DNA from: Diplonema papillatum
Lineage: Eukaryota > Euglenozoa > Diplonemea > Diplonemida > Diplonemidae
Direction: 5' to 3'
Length of the DNA: 64,000 nucleotides
NCBI GenBank assembly: GCA_030068145.1
Contig: JAPJBO010000095.1
Span: forward strand, 342,994-406,993
Shown in pieces: positions 49,801-59,171 of the stretch (positions within the stretch are counted from its first letter, which is position 1; each line of letters starts with the position of its first letter). A program made the translations under genes and the position numbers. Under the pieces are notes generated by a model. The model was not told the DNA's origin and did no database searches. It saw nothing but the letters and a program-made list of their open reading frames with translations.

Positions 49801-50987
49801 GCTGGTGAGCTTGTTGGCGGTGCATTCGTGTCTGGAGCTTGTGTAGCTGGTGAGCTTGTTTGCGGTGCATTCGTGTCTGGTGCTTGTGTAGGCGGTGAGT
49901 TTGTCAGCGGCGCAATCGTGTTTGGGGCTTGTGTAGCTGGTGAGCTTGTTGGCGGTGCATTCGTGTCTGGAGCTTGTGTAGCTGGTGAGCTTGTTTGCGG
50001 TGCATTCGTGTCTGGTGCTTGTGTAGGCGGTGAGTTTGTCAGCGGCGCAATCGTGTTTGGGGCTTGTGTAGCTGGTGAGCTTGTTGGCGGTGCATTCGTG
50101 TCTGGGGCTTGTGTAGCTGGTGAGCTTGTTTGCGGTGCATTCGTGTCTGGTGCTTGTGTAGGCGGTGAGTTTGTCAGCGGCGCAATCGTGTTTGGGGCTT
50201 GTGTAGCTGGTGAGCTTGTTGGCGGTGCAACCGTGTCTGGAGCTTGTGTGGGTGGTGAGTTGGTTGGTACACTCGTGGCGGGGGCTTGTGTAAGGGGCGC
50301 ACTCGTGTAAAAGCCGCACGGTTCAGACTCCTCCGGGGTCACGACGCGGTCCCAGAATTTGATGTCATCGATGAGGTTCCTGCTGACCGCGAAGCCCGGC
50401 GCCACACCACCCATCGTGAGGACGAGATCGGTGGCGTCGGGGATGGGATAGTCGCGCCAGGCCTTCACGCCGCTTACAAACGACACAAAAGTCGTCGTGT
50501 TGCCTGTGATGAGGACGTGCATCCACTGGTCGTGGAAATTCGGCCAGTTGAGTACGTTCGAGCTCAAGCTGCCGATCGTGAATATAAAATTGCCGAAGTA
50601 CTCGACCTTGTACCCTTTCTGCGCCTGCGTGCCCACGGTTAGGAATGTCGCGGTCACTGCGGGTTCGAGCGCCTTGATCCAGAATGAGACCGAGAAGCTC
50701 GCGGTGCCCAACGGGAACCCCGCCGACTTGTTGTGCACGAACACCGGCGTGTCACTCGTCAGCTCGACTGCCATCCCCCCCGGGCAGTACGCATCAGCCG
50801 TGTAGTTGGCCACGTCCAGTGGCTCCTCATTGCGGTTGCCCAACGAGCCGTAATCATGCACGTCGCCGTCCAATGGGTAGTAACCGACGAGCCCAGAATT
50901 CCAAGTGGGCAGCAGCGCGCCGTGAGTCCCCGCAACGATGCAGACGCAGACGCACAAAAGCCGGCTTGCTCGCGAACATGGCTTCAT
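46884..50987 (-). CDS. LamG-type membrane receptor with PPTSSPATQAPDTNA stalk
   Basis: 1367 residues, ATG at 50987, stop TGA at 46884-46886. Signal peptide 1-24 (CVCVCIVAGTHGA). LamG-like domain about 28-225, opening GLVGYYPLDGDVHDYGSLG and closing with IDDIKFWDRVVTPEESEPCG. Stalk about 226-766, Pro/Thr/Ser/Ala rich. About 809-1149 hold seven or eight membrane helices with LHPIQ-like (MHPIQ), LFVWQFLYLG, and PGEWVSRREEYDWVNRYG, matching receptor gene 1 block by block. The cytoplasmic tail ends in SYLLPPVARRSTSSAPLDRF (gene 1: SYALPPAVRKNS). Surface receptor or adhesin by architecture; ligand and signal unknown. Directly downstream lie seven tandem copies of its 3' end. The 5' flank is a dispersed repeat. 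Confidence 0.9.
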   Translation of the reverse strand: MKPCSRASRLLCVCVCIVAGTHGALLPTWNSGLVGYYPLDGDVHDYGSLGNRNEEPLDVANYTADAYCPGGMAVELTSDTPVFVHNKSAGFPLGTASFSVSFWIKALEPAVTATFLTVGTQAQKGYKVEYFGNFIFTIGSLSSNVLNWPNFHDQWMHVLITGNTTTFVSFVSGVKAWRDYPIPDATDLVLTMGGVAPGFAVSRNLIDDIKFWDRVVTPEESEPCGFYTSAPLTQAPATSVPTNSPPTQAPDTVAPPTSSPATQAPNTIAPLTNSPPTQAPDTNAPQTSSPATQAPDTNAPPTSSPATQAPNTIAPLTNSPPTQAPDTNAPQTSSPATQAPDTNAPPTSSPATQAPNTIAPLTNSPPTQAPDTNAPQTSSPATQAPDTNAPPTSSPATQAPNTIAPLTNSPPTQAPDTNAPQTSSPATQAPDTNAPPTSSPATQAPNTIAPLTNSPPTQAPDTNAPQTSSPATQAPDTNAPPTSSPATQAPNTIAPLTNSPPTQAPDTNAPQTSSPATQAPDTNAPPTSSPATQAPDTNAPQTSSPATQAPDTIAPPTQAPDTNAPPTSPPATQTPDTTAPPTQAPSTNAPPTNPPPTQAPSTNAPPTNPPPTQAPGTNVPPTNSPATQAPDTIAPPTSSPTTQVPDTSAPPTQAPDTDAPPTNSPPTQAPDTNAPPTSSPPTQAPATHAPPTNSPRTQAPDTNAPPTNSPRTQAPDTNAPPTNSPPTLTPDTNAPPTSSPATRTLDTIAPPTQAPDTQAPDTPAPTNASVASKSPSNDTDLGSQEAAGDQHLVNKELGSASAAGSVNVVAGAVGMLTLASPHAALRISLVTRACTRHLGKARGEEEDAYPVAMHPIQATIGGSQDLGAVVYNSLIAFGLYLVFVVVVTVVKHLDLLPATARDPNGYCSYPSVPLFVWQFLYLGITFGAARLVFSPEFPQSEYVGGIVLLVCASLPLLIFRWVTSGVPTHAVYEPAVDPEEAGKSGGGEPRALVWLVGPGEWVSRREEYDWVNRYGSLVRNARPGCAWYAAVECLTSLALACVLATDPSDPAGCGHVRLACSAVFCGRFALDAAVRPFAKKLHTVAEPCLHAVQAAGLALLAAAFYADSQGAFSAGDAVMTAAGALLIAKTVSEGVGEIVVLVRGRRDKLHARVLGRESRLDAASAPPALPYSNQSTGTSDLNAFTRVPSPFSRLHRSSTAEQQALHQTQSPLLRSYREDPLLGFTNQRLIPVSPVPSSPADEPFLRWQPRDGPRSSSPFDGLRSPARSYRSLSMQSLASSPLAARRPTHPSLANSRSGGGADADGAAFETESDSGRAVLTPTRNLSFGGPDSEFASSLRLGDYAASYLLPPVARRSTSSAPLDRFTF
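48690..50310 (-). repeat. 135-bp coding minisatellite in receptor gene 2
   Basis: Six near-identical 135-bp (45-residue) units, marked by GTCAGCGGCGCAATCGTG at about 49498, 49633, 49768, 49903, 50038 and 50173, plus shorter degenerate 42-45 bp units toward 48690. Each unit combines PPTSSPATQAPNTIAPLTN and PPTQAPDTNAPQTSS. A higher-order repeat, unlike the plain 30-bp array of gene 1. Confidence 0.95.
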
Positions 50988-50999
50988 GCAACGGACCTA

Positions 51000-51115
51000 C
51001 TTTGTTTGCGCGATTCGACCCGGCAACGCGTTCAGGTTAAAACGGCGTGCCAACGTTCCTTTTGCAGCTGGAGCAAGCGTGCTCTCGAAGGAGGCAGCCA
51101 CTGGTTGTCGCGAGA
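51000..51115 (-). repeat. Dispersed repeat forming the 5' flank of receptor gene 2
   Basis: TTTGTTTGCGCGATT, CAACGTTC, TTTT-GCAGCTG and TGGTTGTCGC occur in the same order at 39676-39785. It ends within 13 bp of the ATG, so the 5' UTR and any splice acceptor of this gene (AAACAAAGTAG then GTCCGTTGC-ATG) derive from a repeat. Confidence 0.55.
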
Positions 51116-51269
51116 AGAACCCGCGGCGGGACGTGCGAAACCCCTGCCTTCTGCAGTGGAGCGGCTGACTCCACTGGCTGGCGACGCTGGGACTGAAACC
51201 ACGACGTCCTTAGCTTCGCTGGTCGCTCACACCGCCGACGTCAGAAGATGACGGGCACACCCTGGCGGG

Positions 51270-51440
51270 TTCTTGTAGAGTTGAAGTTCGCTTGAAATTC
51301 CGGGGTTTTAGGGTCTCCGTGTGACCGTTGTTAAACGGGTTCTCTTAGAGCAAGAAAGGGCTCTGTGGTTATGGGCTGTGTGTTTGGTGCACGCTTTCGG
51401 TATGGGTTATGGCTTTTGTGTGTGGCCAACACGAGTTTGT
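51270..51440 (+). repeat. Repeat F copy
   Basis: GTTCGCTTGAAATTCCGG, GGGTCTCCGTGTGACC, GGTTCTCTTAGAGCAAGAAA; close to 28267-28400. Confidence 0.8.
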
Positions 51441-51648
51441 TGGTGCGTGTTTGGGTGTGTGTTTGTGGTGGTGTTTTAACTTTCTTTGTTTGTCTTTGCC
51501 TGCAAGGTTCAATCGTTTTTACGCGTGGGCATAAGGAACGTACAATTCGTTGCGTCTCATATGCAACACAACATCTTTATCATGCAACAAAAAAATGACG
51601 GCCGGTTATGCGATAACACAACACAAAAGAGCTTCCGTGTCGGGGGAT

Positions 51649-52474
51649 GGCTAGACCAGTGATGGGTGCGCATGCCGTGCGTATAAGTCGATCGGGATCT
51701 TTGAGTGCGTGAGCCCCTCCGAAGAAGGGTCCATCACACTAGTTCCAGGCTACTTAGCCCGGGTCTCTGGGTCGCGTCCCCCTCCTTCTCTTGGTCGCCT
51801 GGTCTTGCGTCTTGTTGGTCCGTCCGGGCTGGTCGCTTCGCGCTTCCCCTTCGTCTTGCATCACCTCGTCTCCACTCCCTGCCGCACGGGCTTCTTCGGT
51901 TTGTGCCACTTGCGCATGCCGTGCGTAGAAGTCGATCTTTGAGTGCGTGAGCTCTCCGAAGAAAGGTCCATCACACTAGTTCCAGGCTACTTAGCCCGGG
52001 TCTCTGGGTCGCGTCCCCCTCCTTCTCTTGGTCGCCTGGTCTTGCGTCTTGTTGGTCCGTCCGGGCTGGTCGCTTCGCGCTTCCCCTTCGTCTTGCATCA
52101 CCTCGTCTCCACTCCCTGCCGCACGGGCTTCTTCGGTTTGTGCCACTTGCGCATGCCGTGCGTAGAAGTCGATCTTTGAGTGCGTGAGCTCTCCGAAGAA
52201 AGGTCCATCACACTAGTTCCAGGCTACTTAGCCCGGGTCTCTGGGTCGCGTCCCCCTCCTTCTCTTGGTCGCCTGGTCTTGCGTCTTGTTGGTCCGTCCG
52301 GGCTGGTCGCTTCACGCTTCCCCTTCGTCTTGCGCATGCCGTGCGGCCGTGCGCACTTTTTTTTTAAAATCGGTGCGCAAGCGTGCGCGCCGTTTGGCTA
52401 CACTGCGCCGTGCGGCCGTGCGCACTTTTTTTGAAAATCGTGCGCAAGCGTGCGCACCCATCACTGGGTTAGCC
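51649..52474. mobile_element. TIR element with 237-bp internal repeats
   Basis: The left end GGCTAGACCAGTGATGGG then TGCGCATGC pairs with the right end GCGTGCGCACCCATCACTGG then GTTAGCC, imperfect over about 27 bp. Inside are 2.7 tandem copies of a 237-bp unit (51705, 51942, 52179) and, next to the right end, two copies of GTGCGGCCGTGCGCAC plus a T-run. No transposase; non-autonomous DNA element expanded from within. Confidence 0.75.
51705..52341 (+). repeat. 237-bp tandem repeat, 2.7 copies
   Basis: Unit GAGTGCGTGAGCTCTCCGAA to TGCGCATGCCGTGCG. Copies 2 and 3 are nearly identical, copy 1 slightly diverged. The repeated 77-78-codon frames in it are incidental. Confidence 0.92.
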
Positions 52475-52880
52475 CAGGTCTCCTGGGGGGGGACAGGGGC
52501 AGGGCTCGTCACGCCAGCAGTCCTCGGGCCCGGTTTCACCCACCTGTCATTTTGTGTCCGTTGTCATCGCTATCGCGCTGACTGATCGAGAGAGCGAGAG
52601 ACGAGTTAGAGTGCGGGGAGCATCCCCTGTCTCCTCACTTCTCTTCGTGCTGCCACGGCGAGCGCAAGTCGCTCCGGACTCGGGTCGCGGCTCTGCTACG
52701 GTGGGTAGCGCACAAGCACGGTGACGGGAAAGATGCAAAGAACATTGAAAAGAGGGCTAAAAGTCCCTGAAACCGATGAGTGGGCAACTGATGATGACCT
52801 ACGCCTACCAGGCATTCCGCATTCAAAGAGAACAATTGCAATCGATCCTCGTGCGACGCAAGTTCAAAAGATTTCCCATC

Positions 52881-53738
52881 CGTCAAAAGCTGATAGGGCA
52901 CAAGCTCTTGCGGGCTTGCACCGACTTGAAGTCGTGTGCTCACTCGATTGACCTGTTTCATCCACACACCGCTGCTATTGCTAGCGTTGGGCCTTATCTC
53001 GGTCAATTGTATCCATCTCGAGCGACCTGGACGTCCTGTCCCACAGGACGTGAACAGCCTTTGCTCAGAACAGGTGGCCCTGGAAGGGACCCATCGAGTT
53101 GCATCAGCCAAAGCATCAGGGCCGGATCGCTTGGATTGCCGCGCAGTTATGGTCGCAACTAGCGTACCTGCTGCCATCATTAGATGTGGTAGCCGTTTCC
53201 CAGGCTCCTTCTCCGGAATCGAACCCTAATTCCCCGTTACCCGTTACAGCCACGGTAGTCCACTACACTACCGTCAAAAGCTGATAGGGCAGAAGCTCTC
53301 GCGGGCTTGCACCGACTTGAAGTCGTGTGCTCTCACTCGATTGACCTGTTTCATCCTGCTATTGCTAGCGTTGGGCCTTATCTCGGTCAATTGTATCCAT
53401 CTCGAGCGACCTGGACGTCCTGTCCCATAGGACGTGAACAGCCTTTGCTCAGAACAGGTGGCCCTGGAAGGGACCCATCGAGTTGCATCAGCCAAAGCAT
53501 CAGGGCCGGATCGCTTGGATTGCCGCGCAGTAATGGTCGCAACTAGCGTACCTGCTGCCATCCTTAGATGTGGTAGCCGTTTCCCAGGCTCCTTCTCCGG
53601 AATCGAACCCTAATTCCCCGTTACCCGTTACAGCCACGGTAGTCCACTACACTACCGTCAAAAGCTGATAGGGCAGAAGCTCTCGCGGGCTTGCACCGAC
53701 TTGAAGTCGTGTGCTATCACTCGATTGACCTGTTTCAT
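52881..53738 (-). rRNA. Tandem fragments of small-subunit (18S) rRNA
   Basis: The minus strand reads CTTCTGCCCTATCAGC, GGTAACGGGGAATTAGGGTT, CGATTCCGGAGAAGGAGCC, GAAACGGCTACCACATC and GGCAGCAGG, which in this order are universal 18S landmarks about 300-480 nt from the 5' end. The unit (391 then 384 bp) is repeated 2.2 times: 52881-53271, 53272-53655, 53656-53738. Upstream and downstream 18S parts (including the universal 530 loop and the 3' minor domain) are absent, so this is not a working gene. It may be an rDNA-derived satellite or pseudogene, or a diverged organismal rRNA segment captured by duplication. Some sequence between the landmarks is not recognisable to me as 18S and may be lineage-specific expansion. 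Confidence 0.8.
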
Positions 53739-54110
53739 CCAGCCGGAAGGCTGCGACGGCGCCGGAAAGGGAACTGCCCGGGGCCAGCGGGTGAGCTCGC
53801 CTCCCCCGCCGGCCACACGATGCTACCGACTTCACTTTGTGGTGTCGTGGGCACATCGTTCACCCTTCGCTGCGTGCATGTATTAGCCTCCGAGGGCGAT
53901 AATACAATCCTTACACCCATGCTTGTGTCTGTTACTCTCGTCCTCCGCTCCTGCTCTGCTTGCCGCGCGCCGTATGGTTGGAGTAGAAGGTGAAGCCAGA
54001 AAGCTGCTAATCTTGCTGCTGACCACATGAAGTGGTGCCAAGCAAACTACTTTGTTTCTCTGGATGGAGCGGCAAACCAGTCGTTCGGATAACTAATAGT
54101 CTTCTAAGAA
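53739..54110. other. Gene-free region after rRNA fragments
   Basis: A GC-rich block (CCCGGGGCCAGCGGGTGAG) follows the last rRNA unit. No other feature recognised. Confidence 0.35.
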
Positions 54111-54119
54111 ACAATTTCT

Positions 54120-54625
54120 TTTCCTACCAAAAGAAGTGCGTAGTTTTGGTTTATTCTTTTGCTTTTAGTTGTCGACAACATTATTTACTTTCAGCGTCTT
54201 TTCATGCCTTTAAATGACGGTATTTTTGGTTTTCTTTCTTCACCATGGTTTTTCTGGACTTTATGGTGCCATAGAGTTGTCGTACTCTCTCTATGCCGCC
54301 CACATCATGTTCGTTTAGCAGCGGTTGCCGAATCATGCCGTAGCACCGTCCTTTCGCGTTTTTTTGGCTTTTTATAGAAAATACGAAGAACGAGCGGCGA
54401 AAACAGTGGAAACAGACCCTGAGAGCTTTGCGCCCCTCCCGCTCTTCTCTCGTTTTCTGTTTGGCTCCCTTCTCCGCTTGTCCTTCTTTCCGCGCTTTCT
54501 TGGTGTGCGTCCTTCTACCAGACAGGCCAGGCACCGCTGCCCGATAATACAAACCCGAGGCGGTTGTAGAGCCGTGTAAAGCAGCGGTTGTCAAGACGTG
54601 CCGTGTCACCTGCAAGATGCCACGG
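54120..54625 (+). repeat. Repeat G, two partial copies
   Basis: 54160-54350 (CACCATGGTTTTTCTGGACT, CTATGCCGCCCAC, AGCAGCGGTTGCCGAATC) matches 14760-14960; 54577-54620 repeats AGCAGCGGTTGTC. Confidence 0.7.
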
Positions 54626-54804
54626 CACGAACGGTGAAACGTTGGGCAAAGGGGGAAATTGCTCCTTGGGTATGAAGAGCGCGTGGTGCTTGCACCACTG
54701 AGGCCAGGTGTTTATAGCCGCGTATGTATTGAAGAATTGTTCAGGAAACGGTCGTGAGCGAAACCCGGAAAGACGCACTACGCAAAGTACCCTGCTGGAA
54801 TGCG

Positions 54805-54902
54805 GGATATTGGAAGAACGTGCTTGGGGTGGTTGTGTGCTCAACACCGCACTGGTCCCGTCTGGCCGTGTTTGGGTCCGTTAAGCGGACACATCAGGCG
54901 GG
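54805..54902 (+). repeat. R2 partial copy
   Basis: GGAAGAACGTGCTTGGGG, CTCAACACCGCACTGGTCCC, GGACACATCAGGCGG. Confidence 0.75.
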
Positions 54903-55091
54903 CCCAGCGCAGTACTGTGCACCCACAACTTTCCCACAATGCGGTCAGAAAAGACAATACCTTGTGGCTTGCATATTTTTCCTTCGCGGCCCTTGAAAAT
55001 GGCAATAATCAGGGTCCAAACTAATTCCGTCGACGCGAACTGTCTCCCACGTCTCATGCGACGAAAGACCCCAATTTTCCCTGGGCCGTGG

Positions 55092-55239
55092 GGGAAAAAT
55101 ACTCGAGGGGCTGCCTTGTGCTTACTTCGAAGGCATGCACTCCCGCTCTTCACCCCCTGGCGACAAGCAAAAGCACGTCTTTTTAGCCTGCACAATACAT
55201 TGAAGGGCAAACCCGCAAGATTGCTAGTACTAAAAAGAC
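55092..55239 (+). repeat. SINE-A head followed by short hairpin element
   Basis: 55092-55131 is only the SINE-A head (AATACTCGAGGGGCTGCC). 55177-55239 is the 62-bp hairpin GTCTTTTTAG...CTAAAAAGAC described at 58668. Confidence 0.75.
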
Positions 55240-55382
55240 GCGTGTTTTTGGCTGGTTGGCTATGCTATGCGGCCCTTGGAGCAGTCTGCGAATACGCAGT
55301 CTTATTGAGGGAATTCGCACAGCGGATTGTTCAACTTGCTTGATAGCAAACCATCAGCAGGCCGCAGTTAGTGACAAAGGTA

Positions 55383-57390
55383 GTATAGTAGTAGTATGTG
55401 TCATCCTAATCCGGGAACAAGTCAGGGAGAAGAACGGAGCAATCTTTGCAAATGAACGAGTGACATAAGGTGGCCGCTTGAGCGGCCAATCCGAGCGCAC
55501 ACAGCAGCAGTGACGCGTCGGCAGTATTTGCACTTCAGGATGGGGCTGCCGTCATGAGCGTCGACGGCTAGCGAGTGTCGGCAGAGGGTGCAGTGGTCGG
55601 AGCAAGCTTGAACGTGGCAGGTCGGTGCCGCACAAATGAGTTGGTCGATGTACTTCAGCGCATTAACCTTGCGCATCCTGCGAGATCACGCGCTTCCGGG
55701 GGTCGTCCGGATCCGGTCCCACGTGCCTTCATGCCTTTCCGCGGCGGCCGCACGGTTCTGCCTGGTGGCGTCCACCACCCGCTGGACCTTCGCGTCCCAT
55801 GCTACCCTGTCTGCCATCAGCTCCCGGATCTCCTCAGTGTTCGACATTGCCGAGGTCGCGTTGGAGCACATCGAGATAAGAAAGCGGAGGTCGACCGCGT
55901 TTCTTCTTTCGACGTGTCGTTGCAAGAAGCACGCTCGATGCTGGCTGGTCCGCCCTCAGGCAGTGCCCAGCGAAGCGGAGCCGCTTTCTCTGCGGTTCAA
56001 CTTCGATCCTCGGGAACTGATCCGCAAAAAGGTCATTATTGCTACAGCGCGTTTCGCGACTGTAGACCTTAATGCCTCGAACAAACCGAACTAGACAAGT
56101 GTATGCTCCCGTGATCTCAGGAAGCAGGGAAGTGCCAACGATCCAAGTTTCGGCGCCTGACAGAAAGACGGGAACCACGAGCGTCTTGAAAAACAAAACC
56201 TTTAGGTCGAGCCTAATCGTGGACCGCCAAACAGACTTCAGTCTGTGTACTGCTACCCAGGCCAAAGACTTGTTCCGTAGGAAATCCGCTCTGCTGTCCA
56301 CGAGCATGGAGCCGAGGTATTTGTAGTCCGGAACCTCACGGAGGGAGGCCCCATCTGGACGCGTTACGGTACGTACAACTGGCGAACCCAGGACGACTAC
56401 CTCTGTCTTGCCTACGCCGTAGTTGACCTTCAGGCCATACTTCGCGGCTGCCGCAGTGAGCTTGTGCAGGAGCACTCTGGCTGCTGCTGCGGATCGGGCT
56501 ATTAGAACAATGTCATCGACAAATTCAAGGTGCTTTAGGCGGATATGCCATCGTCCACACGTAGGACCAAAGCACACGCCCGCGTTCGGAATGTCCACCC
56601 CCTCAACTTCTCTCATGATCGCATCGATCACGAGGTTGAACAGCGTTGGGGCCAATGTGTCCCCTTGGAGGACGCCCGAGCAAAGCTCGATGGCCTCAGT
56701 TAGGCCATGTGGCGTGCGAACCTGTGTTGTCGCCCCACGGTATGTACTAATGATAGCACTCCGGAGCGAATCCGGTACACCGTAGGCTCCGAGAAGCTTT
56801 TCCAATGCGGACCAAAAAACGCTGTCGAAAGCGGTCGAAAAGTCTACGAACACTAAAAAAGCTTCGCCTTCCTTTTCCATCCTGAGCTGCTTTTCTACGC
56901 TTCAGGCAGAGGACGTGTTCAGACGTGCCCCTGCCCGGCCTTCCCCCATTCTGTGTTGGAAGAAGGACGCTGTCAACTTGCCCAATTTGGTCACGTAGGG
57001 CCTGCCGGATCCTCCCTCGCAGTACTGCGTTATACAGCTTCCCGCAGCACGATGCGAGGGTGATTTGGCGGTAGTTCCCTAAATCACGCTGGTTGCCTTT
57101 CTTGTACAGCGGTTGGGTCTCAGACCGCATCCACTCTGCAGCCTGCATGTACGCCTCCCGACAAAACTCGGTGACCTTTTCTTGTACGTCAGGGACGCGC
57201 AAGAATGCGTTCGGAACTCCATCCGGACCGGCTGCCTTGCTGACCTTAAGCCTACGAGAGGCACCCGCAACTTCAGAGATCGTGGGCGGTTCTGTCTTCC
57301 AGTCAAGGTTTCTGGCTATTAGTCGTGGTATCGCGGATGTGTCCTCACAATCACCGTGTTTTCTGCGGAGAGCTCGGTCTGCGGAGAGCT
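55383..57390 (-). pseudogene. LINE (non-LTR retrotransposon), 5'-truncated ORF2
   Basis: Reads leftward. 57390-56885: KAAGPDGVPNAFLR (RT motif 0), LYKKGNQRDLGNYRQITLAS, QNGGRPGRGTSEHVL. A frameshift near 56880 moves to the next frame: FLVFVDFSTAFDSV (first catalytic Asp), SGVLQGDTLAPTLFN, FVDDIVLIARS (catalytic F-x-DD), then RRKKKRGRPP. A second frameshift near 55900 and one in-frame stop (55686-55688) precede a Cys-rich C-terminus, CSDHCTLC then CKYCRRVTAAVC. The 3' end is a TAC/CTA microsatellite (55383-55397). No endonuclease domain remains. It would have encoded the RT for target-primed integration; with three breaks this copy is dead. Relatives: 4990-5670 and 30665-30895. Confidence 0.9.
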
Positions 57391-57956
57391 AGTGACAAAG
57401 GAAAAAAAAACAATTTGTTCGCGAGTTCGTTAGTTGTTAGGTTGAATTGGCTTCACAGTTTCCCGTTGATGTCATGCGTGTTGTGCCTTAGCATTTGTCC
57501 TCCAATCTCGCCGTCGCAGCCGCGTTCTCCGAGTAGGCACTCAGCCTGACCTCCTCCCAGTCACAGAACACCATTCGGGACGCAGTCGTTTTTCGTCTTT
57601 GTAGCCAGCACAATGCATTGAGGGCAACCCGCAAGATTGTTCGTACCAAAAAGTCAAGAACATTTCCGGAGTAGGGGCTTGCACTTCTCGCCCTAATGAC
57701 AGAGGAGGAGAACGTTGACATCTGGAAGCGCCTTTCTGGTAGGCTTTCAGAAGCCTTCAACAGCCTTGACGACGAGGCGAGCCGGCGACGCATCGTGAGC
57801 GGTTTGGACTGGGCACGTGCCCGGTACAGGGCTGTTGGAATGGTCGTGGGTGACAATCTCTGAAAGAACCGGGGAAAGGCTGCCGAGATTGGCGTTGGCG
57901 GGGGAGTCCTCATCTTGGTTCTTTTGCATTTTTCCACCTTATATTCTGCGTTTTCC
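57391..57956. other. Region upstream of the LINE
   Basis: 57602-57655 is a diverged 62-bp hairpin element; 57659-57690 is an AACATTTCCGG end. 57696-57863 holds a 55-codon plus-strand frame (MTEEENVDIWKRLSGRLS...) with protein-like composition but an open frame is also antisense to it. Not called. Confidence 0.35.
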
Positions 57957-58431
57957 TTGTAAGCACTGTGTTCTCAAAAGCGGGTGAAGCCGGATTCTAG
58001 GCAGGGTGCACTTGCATACCACACATTCTAAGCGTGTGCCTGCCCACTGCTGGCGCTGCACACATGGGGCTAACTGTGACCCCCGAGAGCACTCTTCGGC
58101 TTCAAGAGGACCCGCTGGTGGCTATCTACGGCTGAACACAGCCGATCTTGTCGTTTTGAAGTCTGGGTTTCCCGCTGGAGGCCAGAAAGTGTTTGACTAG
58201 CTTGAGTAGTGGCGAGGCCCGAAAATGACCCCATTTTGGGGGGCTCTCCCCCTCGCGCTGAGTGCCCGCTCCGGGGCCCACCTGGGCCCACCTGGGCCTA
58301 TTCGTGGGCCTTCAGAGACCCCTTTACCTCGACTCAGCCCGCCAAAAACCGTTTGGGAACCGTTTTGGGCCACACAAGTGGGGTTTCGGGGCCAGTATGG
58401 GGTGACATCAAATTTTTTTTATTAGTGCAAA

Positions 58432-58432
<1 letters not shown>

Positions 58433-58478
<46 letters not shown>
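58433..58478. repeat. Poly-G tract, about 46 G
   Basis: Uninterrupted G-run, then TTTTGG. Length in the read may be unreliable. Confidence 0.95.
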
Positions 58479-58480
<2 letters not shown>

Positions 58481-58561
58481 TTGGGCATCGTCTCATATAT
58501 ATAGATTGTTCCGGAAATGTTCCCGTCAGTACAGATGTACTAATTAAAAAAAAGAAAAGCA

Positions 58562-58902
58562 GGCGCTTCGTTTTGTTTGTGCGTGCCGGGTGATCGTTTT
58601 TCCCACTTGTATTTACCCTGTGTATATTCAGGTAAGTTCTGATCAACCACCAAAACACGCCGCCTACGTCTTTTTAGCCTGCACAATACATTGAAAGGCA
58701 ACCCGCAAGATTGTTAGGACTAAAAAGACAGGCGCTTCGTTTTGTTCGAGCGTGTTGATCGGTTTCTCACTTGTCATTTACCTGAGTCATTTTCAGGTAT
58801 TCTGATCAACCACCGAAAAAGAAACACGCTGGATACGTCTTTTTTCGCCTGCACGATACATTGAAGGGCAACCCCGCAAGATTGTTAGGACTAAAAAAAG
58901 AC
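58562..58902 (+). repeat. Tandem pair of 170-bp units each ending in a 62-bp hairpin
   Basis: Units 58562-58729 and 58730-58902 share GGCGCTTCGTTTTGTT, GCGTG, ATTTACCTG, TTCAGGTA, TCTGATCAACCACC. Each ends in GTCTTTTTAGCCTGCACAAT...GATTGTTAGGACTAAAAAGAC, whose halves pair. Decayed relative at 3553-3720; isolated hairpins at 55177-55239, 57602-57655, 59108-59165. Confidence 0.8.
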
Positions 58903-58920
58903 GCTTCAAACAGACAGGGG

Positions 58921-59094
58921 GGATTGCAAGAACGTGCTTGGAATGGATATGTGCTCAACACCGCACGGGTCCCGCCTGCGCCGTGTTTCGGTCCTTTAAG
59001 CCACGGACACATGAGGCAGACCATCATCAGCGCGGAACCTGAGTGTCTGCAGACAGGTCTGCGGTGTGAGTCTGGTTCGTCAGGCGGCTGTTCG
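58921..59094 (+). repeat. Dispersed repeat R2 copy
   Basis: GGATTGCAAGAACGTGCTTG to GGCGGCTGTTCG. Confidence 0.85.
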
Positions 59095-59171
59095 ATTCAG
59101 GCAAGGAATTCTGATCTGCACAATACATTGAAGGGCAACCTGCAAGATTGTTAGTACTAAAAAGACAGGAG

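Noticed and set aside
51705-52434. Repeated 77-84 codon plus-strand frames
   Set aside because: They arise from the 237-bp tandem unit inside a TIR element.
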